From Nostoc sp. NOS(2021) (GTDB lineage Bacteria > Cyanobacteriota > Cyanobacteriia > Cyanobacteriales > Nostocaceae), in assembly GCF_017115025.1 (NCBI RefSeq), contig NZ_JABXKM010000132.1, positions 1-36,791 on the forward strand: a DNA stretch of 36,791 nucleotides. The letters are read 5' to 3'. Within the stretch, counting starts at the first letter, position 1. Each line of letters opens with the position of its first letter. Under the pieces are notes generated by a model that saw nothing but the letters and a program-made list of their open reading frames with translations, was not told the origin of the DNA and searched no databases. The position numbers were made by a program, and so were the translations under genes. This document shows positions 9,162 to 15,776 of this stretch, piece by piece.

Positions 9162-11255
9162 ATGAAACAAAAAAACAACAACCCTAAGACTGGTGTCTTT
9201 AGGGTTTTGTATCGTTCAAAAACCAAGATTTTTTTATTAATCTGCGTTTTTATCATTAGTGTTTTTGGCATCTTGTTATCAAATTGGTTGATGACAAGCC
9301 AGACAGCTTTCGCAAAAATTGACTTTTTGCAACCTGCTCCGACTCAACCGCTAGGCTATTACGACTATTTCGGCAAACTGCTGAGTCCTCAAGAAGCATC
9401 ACAACTAGTTGTAAATAAGGGACTCGATCCTAATAACCCCATTTCCTATCAACGGGTAGGGGCAGTTAAAATTACTCAGGAATTAATAGCGCAAGGTGAA
9501 GATATATTCTTCAACCGCAAGATAGGCGACACATTTGGTTTGCAAGGGGTATTTGGTTTTGGATATGGCATTGCTAAAATTTTGCCAGAATTACAGACAG
9601 CAATAGTTAAGTTGCAAGGTCAGCCGACAACGAACTTACAAATTATTCTTGAGAAGGATATAACACTAGGTAGTCGAACTTTTCCCAAAGGAACTGTCGT
9701 CAATACAGGCTTAAAAATGGAAAAGGGAGGGACTTTTCCCATTGGGCTGGGAATCACACCTAAGATTGATATTAGCTGTGCTGCGTGCCATGTATCCCTT
9801 TCAAATAAGGGTGAACGTCTTTTGGGAGTACCTAATGGCGAAATTGCCACGCCCCTGCTGGTTGCTTTAGCACCAAATTCAGCCGCAGGGTTTTCGCGGT
9901 TAAAGTTTAATCCCCTAGATCCACAATACAAAGGCAATGGAAAAATTATTCTAGATAGTAAAGGTAATAAAGTAGAATTACCTGATCCTGAAAAGTTTGA
10001 AAAAGCTTTCGATGATGCAGTATTGGATGTGCCTTTTGGTAATTTTGAGAGTTCATCAGATAGTATCAACGATACTACTCAAATTCCCAGTATGTTCACA
10101 TTTAAGAATCATCCTTATTTTCTTGATGGACAGTTTGCTGTGGGGCCGTTTGCGGGACTCAGCGCTGTCAGCAACGGTGTTCACTCTTCGGAAATCAATC
10201 TGTCGGCAGCTGCTCAACTCAGTGCAGAAACCCTTGGTATTGACCGAGAAGTTTATATTGGTACATTTCTTCAAAACGCTGCCGTTAAGAGCCTACGTTT
10301 ACCAGAAGGAGTGATAGTAAAACCCTCAGAGTGGCTGCGGAAGATCGCACCAAATCCTACACAAGCAGAATTAGAAGCCCAAATTCCTGCCCCTGGCACA
10401 GGAACTTACCCAAACCTAAGACCCAGTTTGTTTACTTACAACGGTTTGGTTTTCAGCCCAAATACTGGAAACCCCAGTGATATTGCTAGCGGCACTTTCT
10501 TATTTGCTGACAACGCCATGTCTGCTTTTCAAAATAGCTTAGTACCACCTGCCAACCAGACTTCGGACAACTGGCAAGCTTTGAACAGCAATTCTGTTAA
10601 GCGTGGCGCAAAAGTATTTGAGAAAGCCAATTGTGCAACTTGCCATATTCCACCCTTCTTCACTGACAACAAAATTCATCCAATTGATGAAATTCATACT
10701 AACCCAGCTCGTGCCCAATCTCGCTTGGCGCTGAGTAAGTTGTTAGTACCACCCAAGCTATACACTTTTAACACTCCAGTTCCCATACCTGCTAATGCTG
10801 AAGTGCTGGATTTACCAACGCAGGGTATCTCCGATACTCCCACAACTCTACCCAAAGGTATATTGCCAAAAGGTGGTTACAAAACTACTTCCTTGCGTGG
10901 TCTTTATGTAAGCGCCCCATATTTACATGATGGTGGTGCAGCAGTACGGGCAGGAAGCCTGAAAGTTGACTCAAATGGGATCACGGTTGTTAACAAGAGT
11001 GGCTTAGGGCTTTCTGGCACTCTCAGCCTTGGTATACCCGCCGATGCAGCTAGCAGCTTGCGTGCTTTGGTTGATCGTGATCTTCGTGCCTTAGTTGTGA
11101 AAGCCAACAAAGCTAACCCTAGTTTAGTGCGTAGTAACCTTGATGGCACAGGTCATGACTTCTACGTAGATAGACAGGCTGGGTTTAATTCCAACCAGCA
11201 AACAGACCTGATTAATTTCTTGCTAGCACTTGATGACAATCCTGGAAGTTTTTAA
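9162..11255 (+). CDS. Membrane-anchored di-heme cytochrome c (MauG/cytochrome c peroxidase-like)
   Basis: The protein has 697 residues with one N-terminal hydrophobic helix at about 23-45 (IFLLICVFIISVFGILLSNWL), so it is anchored to or secreted across a membrane with its body outside the cytoplasm. Two heme c motifs are present: CAACH at 206-210 and CATCH at 491-495. The C-terminal block GGYKTTSLRGLYVSAPYLHDGGAA (YLHDGG at 587-592) is characteristic of the di-heme peroxidase/MauG superfamily. At about 700 residues it is roughly twice the size of classical bacterial cytochrome c peroxidases (about 330-350), with extra sequence before and between the hemes. Electron-transfer or peroxide-linked oxidation is likely, but the partner and substrate are unknown. 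A hairpin follows the stop. Confidence 0.85.
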   Translation: MKQKNNNPKTGVFRVLYRSKTKIFLLICVFIISVFGILLSNWLMTSQTAFAKIDFLQPAPTQPLGYYDYFGKLLSPQEASQLVVNKGLDPNNPISYQRVGAVKITQELIAQGEDIFFNRKIGDTFGLQGVFGFGYGIAKILPELQTAIVKLQGQPTTNLQIILEKDITLGSRTFPKGTVVNTGLKMEKGGTFPIGLGITPKIDISCAACHVSLSNKGERLLGVPNGEIATPLLVALAPNSAAGFSRLKFNPLDPQYKGNGKIILDSKGNKVELPDPEKFEKAFDDAVLDVPFGNFESSSDSINDTTQIPSMFTFKNHPYFLDGQFAVGPFAGLSAVSNGVHSSEINLSAAAQLSAETLGIDREVYIGTFLQNAAVKSLRLPEGVIVKPSEWLRKIAPNPTQAELEAQIPAPGTGTYPNLRPSLFTYNGLVFSPNTGNPSDIASGTFLFADNAMSAFQNSLVPPANQTSDNWQALNSNSVKRGAKVFEKANCATCHIPPFFTDNKIHPIDEIHTNPARAQSRLALSKLLVPPKLYTFNTPVPIPANAEVLDLPTQGISDTPTTLPKGILPKGGYKTTSLRGLYVSAPYLHDGGAAVRAGSLKVDSNGITVVNKSGLGLSGTLSLGIPADAASSLRALVDRDLRALVVKANKANPSLVRSNLDGTGHDFYVDRQAGFNSNQQTDLINFLLALDDNPGSF

Positions 11256-11280
11256 TAAAGCTACGGCTGATATCCGATGT

Positions 11281-11327
11281 TAATACCAAGTCGTCTAGTG
11301 ATAGATCATGAAGGCGACTTGGTATTA
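11281..11327 (+). terminator. Long inverted repeat after the cytochrome gene
   Basis: A perfect 13-bp stem (TAATACCAAGTCG at 11281-11293, complement at 11315-11327) has a 21-nt loop and starts 26 bases after the stop. It lacks a strong T-run, so it may act as an mRNA-end hairpin or simply be a repeat. Confidence 0.5.
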
Positions 11328-11396
11328 CTTTAAGTAAGAATAAAATGGCAAGCGGATTCTAAAGCAATCTAGATCGGAGATGCACTATGAACCTTA

Positions 11397-11584
11397 GAGG
11401 ATGTTTGAAAAGTCGCAAAGTATAATAGAAACACCGCTTCCATTCCTCTTCCCGTTGGCGTAAGCCTGCCGTTAGGCAAGTGGAGAGAGGCTTTGAAACC
11501 CCCATTCCCTTGTAGGGAAGGCTTAGTCGGGGGGTTAGGTTTGGGAGGCTTTTATGTTACCAAAAATACTTTTCAAACATCCTC
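11397..11584. mobile_element. MITE copy 1 with GAGG ends and TTA target duplication
   Basis: This 188-bp non-coding element has 17-bp perfect terminal inverted repeats (GAGGATGTTTGAAAAGT), flanked by the direct repeat TTA at 11394-11396 and 11585-11587. It shares ends and internal blocks (GGCTTTGAAACCC, CATTCCCTTGTAGG, GGGGGTTAGGTT) with the second copy at 26512-26655. Compared with that copy it carries about 45 extra bases around 11450-11490, themselves a palindrome-like repeat. A 3-bp TNA duplication and GAG-type ends fit the IS1031 group of the IS5 family. The right-hand TTA is the stop codon of the neighbouring PEP-CTERM gene. Confidence 0.85.
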
Positions 11585-12175
11585 TTACAGATAAATGCCT
11601 TTATGGGGCTTATTCTGGGAAGCTACCGCTTGCTTTCGCTTCATCCACCAGCCAAAACCAAGAGCAAGCAATGAGCCACTTACTGTGTAGGGTTCGGGAA
11701 CAGGCCGTGGAGTGACAACACTAAAGCTGCCATAATCTACATTGCTTGAAAGCTCTGAATAACCTTCATCGAAACTACTGTAGAATACGTTAACGTTCCC
11801 ATTTCCGTCTTCCCCGCTTCCAGAAACCAGGTAAGAAAAACCGTTCTGGCTTAACAGGGGCGTACTCGCATTCAACAGATTATCATTGATTCCGTATGTA
11901 CCTGGTGAAAGCAGCCCGATGATTTTCTCGGAAATTCCTTCGGCTTTCCTTGTCCCAGTTATCCCTGTGATTGTGTAATTGTTTTTTATGGGATCTAGAT
12001 CGGTGGTGGTAAGGGTGCCGCTAGCGGAAATCGCTGTACCATTTGCTTCATAACTGGGAAATGAGTACTGAAAATCAAATAACTGTACAGCTTGTGCCGC
12101 AGAAGATGCACCGACACCAGTCATACCTATAACAGCACTAGCAGTAGCAATACTAAGCTTTTTGACTAATTTCAT
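11585..12175 (-). CDS. PEP-CTERM sorting-domain secreted protein
   Basis: The protein has 196 residues. A signal peptide covers about 1-29 (MKLVKKLSIATASAVIGMTG... cleaved near AQA). The middle is a beta-rich secreted domain (FDFQYSFPSYEANGTAISASGTLTTTD...). At the C-terminus is a PEP-CTERM signal: the VPEP motif, a hydrophobic helix (VSGSLLALGFGWWM) and a basic end (KRKQ). In this family the tail is recognised by an exosortase, usually in bacteria that make extracellular polysaccharide, which fits the EPS genes further along. AGGAGA lies 8 bases before the ATG. A MITE is inserted exactly at the stop codon, which is part of the target duplication, so the protein end is unchanged but the native 3' untranslated region is displaced. 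Confidence 0.88.
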   Translation of the reverse strand: MKLVKKLSIATASAVIGMTGVGASSAAQAVQLFDFQYSFPSYEANGTAISASGTLTTTDLDPIKNNYTITGITGTRKAEGISEKIIGLLSPGTYGINDNLLNASTPLLSQNGFSYLVSGSGEDGNGNVNVFYSSFDEGYSELSSNVDYGSFSVVTPRPVPEPYTVSGSLLALGFGWWMKRKQAVASQNKPHKGIYL

Positions 12176-12354
12176 CAGATAATTCTCCTGAAAAACAAGA
12201 AGGTAAACAAAGTTGCATAGTTCAAATTGCTAGAAAGACGCTCTTACGCACAGACACACAGAGAAGTTAGGAGCTTCTGGCTTCCTGAGATCAAAACTTC
12301 GGGAGATACGCAGATGCAATTTGAATGACGATTAGCTTATTAACTGTTGATTTC

Positions 12355-12495
12355 GCTAAGTACAGCTTTGCGTAAAATTGTAGCGAATTCAGGCATGAAA
12401 TTTAAACGCATAGGCGCTTCGCCTTCCCGCTGGGTAGAGGCGCAGAGTTTTGCCAAATTTAATTCGCTACGAATTAATGAAATGCTGTACTTAGC
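12355..12495. repeat. MITE-like inverted-repeat element overlapping a gene end
   Basis: The termini are a perfect 12-bp inverted repeat, GCTAAGTACAGC at 12355-12366 and its complement at 12484-12495. Similarity between the arms continues inward imperfectly for about 45 bases, sharing TAGCGAATT. The centre has a GC-rich palindrome-like core near 12411-12441. I see no clear target duplication. The right arm encodes the last residues (LSTAFH) and stop of the CobT-like gene, so the element supplies that gene's 3' end or acts as its terminator hairpin. Confidence 0.6.
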
Positions 12496-13694
12496 CGTTC
12501 AAGTTGGACTTCAATCGCTGCCAAAAGTTGGTGTTGCTGCCAATCTTGGCTAAGATGGGCGGCTATGCAAGCTGCTCCAGCACCCATACCTTCTTTGACA
12601 AAGCCCTGCTCATAAGCTCTCAGTTGGGGATAACGAGAATCGGCAAAGCTCAGATGAGTTGCTAATAGGGGAGGGGTTCTTCCACTCTGAGTTAAGCTGC
12701 CTTTTCCTAAGCTGAGAGCTAAGTCAACCGTAGCCCCAGTAGGATCTTCTGCCACCCAGCGAGTTGTGCCTACAACTACTGCTTCTGGTCGCCATGATAA
12801 AGTGTAAGCTTGAGCGATCGCACTGATCAGCGCATAAACCGCCAGCATTTGCGTCCCACCAGCCAGCATTACACCGCAACTACGACTAGCTGCGATCGCC
12901 ATCCCAGCTACCACCACCTGCATGGGATCGCCCACAGCGGCGACGAGTTGTAGAGGATCTACGGAATTTTGGATTTTGGATTTTGGATTGGGGATTGGGG
13001 ATTGGAAGTTTATCTCTCCCTGGACTCTGCTCCCCATCATCTTCTCCAGTCCAGCTTGCACTAGTGCCCACTTTTGCGCGTGGTTACAAACAGGGTGGCT
13101 GCTGTTAACTTTTCCGGCAGCTTCTATACCCAAACCAGTTAAGATTGCCAGGGCAGTTGTAGTACCTCCAACGACGCACTCACCGACAATCAGATACCCC
13201 TGTTGGATATTGGCAGCAAGGCGTTCTCCCCAAAGTAGCCCTTGTTCAAACAAGTGGTGTACTGTTGTGATTTCCATAGCAGCACCTCCACTTAAACACC
13301 TAGCAGGAGCGCCACCCAAATCAATTACTGGCACAGCCGGAGGCTGGGGTAAACCAGCATTAAACAAATGAACTGGTATCTTTAGTGACTCAAAGACAGC
13401 GCGAGAAATCAGCACTGGTGAAGCCCCAGCCGCTAATGGTGGTAGGGGATATTGGGCTTTATGTTCCGGGCCATAATACAAAAACTCGGCATCAGCACAA
13501 GCTGTATATTTCCGATCTTCTGGAGTGCGACCAGCCGCTGAAATCCCTGGAATTAAACCAGTTTCAGTAAATCCTAAAACACAAGCAAATACGGGTAGAC
13601 AACCACGATACCGTCGTAGCCATTCTTCACCCTGTTCTTTTTGGGTATAAATACGAATTTGGGTATGGGGCATGGGGCATTGGGCATTGGGCAT
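12474..13694 (-). CDS. CobT-like nicotinate-nucleotide phosphoribosyltransferase (TIGR00303 family)
   Basis: Up to 406 residues. Motifs match the TIGR00303/COG2038 group related to NaMN:base phosphoribosyltransferase, which activates the lower ligand of cobamides: GGAPARCLSGGAAMEI, LIVGECVVGGTTTALAILTGLG, KVNSSHPVCNHAQKW and VKEGMGAGAACIAAHLS. The exact base substrate in cyanobacteria is uncertain. Two oddities involve repeats. The start lies in a run of six [TG]GGGCAT heptamers (13667-13708), giving ATG candidates at 13694 and, in frame, 13673; neither has a ribosome site, and the body appears to begin at IRIYTQ. A second heptamer run at 12967-13005 is translated in frame as PIPNPKSKIQN, probably a surface-loop insertion. 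The last residues lie in the inverted repeat 12355-12495. Confidence 0.85.
   Translation of the reverse strand: MPNAQCPMPHTQIRIYTQKEQGEEWLRRYRGCLPVFACVLGFTETGLIPGISAAGRTPEDRKYTACADAEFLYYGPEHKAQYPLPPLAAGASPVLISRAVFESLKIPVHLFNAGLPQPPAVPVIDLGGAPARCLSGGAAMEITTVHHLFEQGLLWGERLAANIQQGYLIVGECVVGGTTTALAILTGLGIEAAGKVNSSHPVCNHAQKWALVQAGLEKMMGSRVQGEINFQSPIPNPKSKIQNSVDPLQLVAAVGDPMQVVVAGMAIAASRSCGVMLAGGTQMLAVYALISAIAQAYTLSWRPEAVVVGTTRWVAEDPTGATVDLALSLGKGSLTQSGRTPPLLATHLSFADSRYPQLRAYEQGFVKEGMGAGAACIAAHLSQDWQQHQLLAAIEVQLERLSTAFH
12967..13005. repeat. Heptamer tandem repeat inside the CobT-like gene
   Basis: Three TTTTGGA units, two TTGGGGA units and a partial TTGG run head to tail. On the coding (reverse) strand they are read through without a stop and encode Pro/Asn/Lys-rich residues. 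Confidence 0.85.
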
Positions 13695-13708
13695 GGGGCA
13701 TGGGGCAT
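13667..13708. repeat. Heptamer tandem repeat at the CobT-like gene start
   Basis: Six units of [TG]GGGCAT. Read on the reverse strand, each unit contains an ATG, so every frame gets a start codon once three or more units are present. A further heptamer run (TAATGAC units, about 13741-13768) lies just upstream. Confidence 0.85.
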
Positions 13709-13764
13709 GGGTGATTAGTTAGGACTCATCATTTAACCAAAGACTAATGACTAATGACTAATGA

Positions 13765-14505
13765 CTAACCTTCATAATCCATGAGGACTTGCACCCAGTG
13801 TGGTGGACGGGGAATAGGGTTGCCCAGGCGGTCAAAAAGCAACCATGCTGCCAGGTGTACCACAAAAAGGTAGATAAAGTTGTTGAGTACAATTAAAGCG
13901 ATCGCTCCCACTTGAATTAAAAACACACTGGGACTCGCCAATAAACTCAACTTCAAAAATACCCACTCGATGAACTCAGTCACCTGGGTAATCACATAAA
14001 TCCACAGGTCTTCACCTGACAACACAGACAGCAACCACAGCCGAAAAAAGACTCCCAAAGTACCTAACAGCGTACCCAAGGTGATAGAAACAATCCAGGG
14101 AACACGACGACGATACCACGTCGCCCCCAAAAGCACGCCCATAAACCCGTAGGGCATGACAAACAGCAAACTGCGGGCTGGCCCCATCAGTACCGTCAGC
14201 AGTAACCCGGAGGTGAGTGCTGCCATCCATGCCGCACGTTTGCCCCAACGCAGATAAACTAGAGCGATCGGTACCGGAAAAAATATCCGCAAAACTGGGC
14301 CCAAGGGAAAGTAGAAATTAATAAACCAAATTAAACTAGCAGTACTGGCTAAAAATGCCGTTTCCACCATCCTCAAGGGCGCATCAGCCTTGAGTTGAGG
14401 AGGCATTAACTCCTGTTCTTTGTCTAACCAATGATTGTGGGGAGTTGGAGATTCAGGGGACGGATCTTCCTCCGGCTCATCGGGGAGAGAATCTAAAATA
14501 CTCAT
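13765..14505 (-). CDS. DUF2232 integral membrane protein
   Basis: This 246-residue protein starts at the ATG at 14505 (a TTG at 14514 is also in frame). A charged N-terminal tail of about 45 residues (EEDPSPESPTPHNHWLDKEQELMPPQ) is followed by several hydrophobic helices: FLASTASLIWFINFYFPLG, PVPIALVYLRWG, AAWMAALTSGLLLTVLMG, LFVMPYGFMGVLLGATWY, WIVSITLGTLLGTLGVFF and the C-terminal IALIVLNNFIYLFVVHLAAWLLF. This pattern matches the YybS/DUF2232 family, whose function is not established. It starts 13 bases after the stop of the Crp-type regulator gene on the same strand, so the two very likely form an operon. Confidence 0.82.
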   Translation of the reverse strand: MSILDSLPDEPEEDPSPESPTPHNHWLDKEQELMPPQLKADAPLRMVETAFLASTASLIWFINFYFPLGPVLRIFFPVPIALVYLRWGKRAAWMAALTSGLLLTVLMGPARSLLFVMPYGFMGVLLGATWYRRRVPWIVSITLGTLLGTLGVFFRLWLLSVLSGEDLWIYVITQVTEFIEWVFLKLSLLASPSVFLIQVGAIALIVLNNFIYLFVVHLAAWLLFDRLGNPIPRPPHWVQVLMDYEG

Positions 14506-14518
14506 ATCTGACAAGTTC

Positions 14519-15220
14519 TTAAACGATCATTCTTTCTAAGGCTGACAAATCGGGAATACAAACAGTGTCTTGATCCCGTTTAATCAACCCTTTTTTTTCT
14601 AGCCTTGTCAATACTCGTGTCACCGTTTCCCGCGCCAGTCCGCTCAAACTGCTCAATTCCCGATGAGGTAAATTGGGGATTTCGGTTCCTGTTTGCCCTT
14701 TTTTCCCCTGTCCTTCTGCCAAAAATAGCAACGTATCTGCCACCCGTGACTGGCTATCAGATTCCCGCAACCGCAATCGGCGATTTACTTGCCGCAAACG
14801 TCGTGCCATGAGTTGCGCCAATCGAACTCCCGCCAAGGGTTCTATCTGAAGTAACTTGACAAAATCCTGAGCAGGCATACTACCAATTACCGTCGGGGCC
14901 AAGGTAATCACATCTGTGGATCGAGGTACTTCATCTAGCGCCGCCATTTCACCAAACAATTCCCCTTTCCCAAGAATATTCAGCGTTACCTCTTTTCCTT
15001 CCAGATTGTAGGTGCGAATTTTTACCCATCCGTCCAAAATAAAATACACAGAACCGCCCCAGTCATTTTCCAGGAGAATCACCTGATTGGCTGGGTGAGT
15101 GCGGGTGACAAGATGGATCAGGGCTGATTCCACAGCAGTTTCTGGCAACCCTTGAAAAAAGGGAGCCGAGTTGATCATCCAGGGATTAGCCTGTGCTTGC
15201 AAGCTATATCGGTCTTCCAT
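14519..15220 (-). CDS. Crp/Fnr-family transcriptional regulator
   Basis: This 233-residue protein uses the ATG at 15220; the longer frame begins with a weak TTG. An N-terminal cyclic-nucleotide-binding beta-barrel spans about 18-130. Its phosphate-binding cassette GELFGEMAALDEVPRST (86-102) keeps the Glu and Arg-Ser pair that contact cAMP in E. coli CRP, so ligand binding is plausible. The long dimer helix runs at about 132-152. The C-terminal winged helix-turn-helix is at about 186-208 (HRELSSLSGLARETVTRVLTRLEKKG). There is no cysteine cluster of the FNR iron-sulfur type. It heads an operon with the DUF2232 gene and is divergent from the Hsp70-like gene across a 556-bp spacer. It is a Crp-type rather than an obvious NtcA protein; its targets are unknown. 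Confidence 0.9.
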   Translation of the reverse strand: MEDRYSLQAQANPWMINSAPFFQGLPETAVESALIHLVTRTHPANQVILLENDWGGSVYFILDGWVKIRTYNLEGKEVTLNILGKGELFGEMAALDEVPRSTDVITLAPTVIGSMPAQDFVKLLQIEPLAGVRLAQLMARRLRQVNRRLRLRESDSQSRVADTLLFLAEGQGKKGQTGTEIPNLPHRELSSLSGLARETVTRVLTRLEKKGLIKRDQDTVCIPDLSALERMIV

Positions 15221-15776
15221 TACGACATTTTTATTCAAGCTGCTATATATACACAACAAACAAGAGCGCCATTTTTAGCCTCAGCTATCATTACACAGCT
15301 CCCTTTCACAGAGAAAACTAAACTGTGCTACATAAGAAAGCGACAAGAACGTTTTTCTAAATAATCTTTACCTATAAGTTTAAACGGGGTAAAAGTTTTG
15401 CAAAAAGTAGTTTATAGCCGGCGGTTGTATTGCTTAGGGGCTAGCTGCACTGCAAACTTGATTAGTTAAGAATATAGGCAAACAACATCAATGATACTAA
15501 AGGGAGTAAATTATTGCTCAGGTATTTTAGCGATTTTCCAAAACAGGCAACCAATGAGCTGCAAAACTAAGCTTTTTAAACAAACGATGACTGAAGATTG
15601 CCACGACTCCCAGTAATCCATAACATAATGACAGTCACAAGTCCAAGCAGCGGCTTTTGCCACTCAAAACTTCTCCTATGGTCGACGCTGCGCGTAGCAA
15701 GATCCCCATAGGGGTACGGTGATTGTAAAGTAATTGTCACATTAGTTGACATACATTTTTAGGTAAGGTAATAAAA
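15221..15776. other. Divergent regulatory spacer with a palindromic repeat
   Basis: No gene is supported. The region must hold promoters for the regulator (leftward) and the Hsp70-like gene (rightward). 15675-15712 is a palindromic repeat: CCTATGG paired with CCATAGG, enclosing GACGCTGCGCGTAGC, with the overlapping CCCCATAGGGG at 15704-15714. AGGTAAGG at 15761-15768 is the ribosome site for the GTG start at 15777. I could not find a convincing CRP half-site pair (TGTGA-N6-TCACA). Confidence 0.45.

Noticed and set aside
9620-10314. Open frames 9620-10069 (-), 9997-10314 (+) and 10056-10274 (-)
   Set aside because: All are shadows inside the cytochrome gene, whose reading frame carries both heme motifs.
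12347-12553. 68-residue open frame
   Set aside because: It spans the inverted-repeat element and the end of the CobT-like gene on the other strand.
15221-15776. CRP or NtcA operator in the divergent spacer
   Set aside because: Isolated half-sites such as TGTCACA-like strings occur, but I could not find a proper two-fold TGTGA-N6-TCACA or GTA-N8-TAC site.
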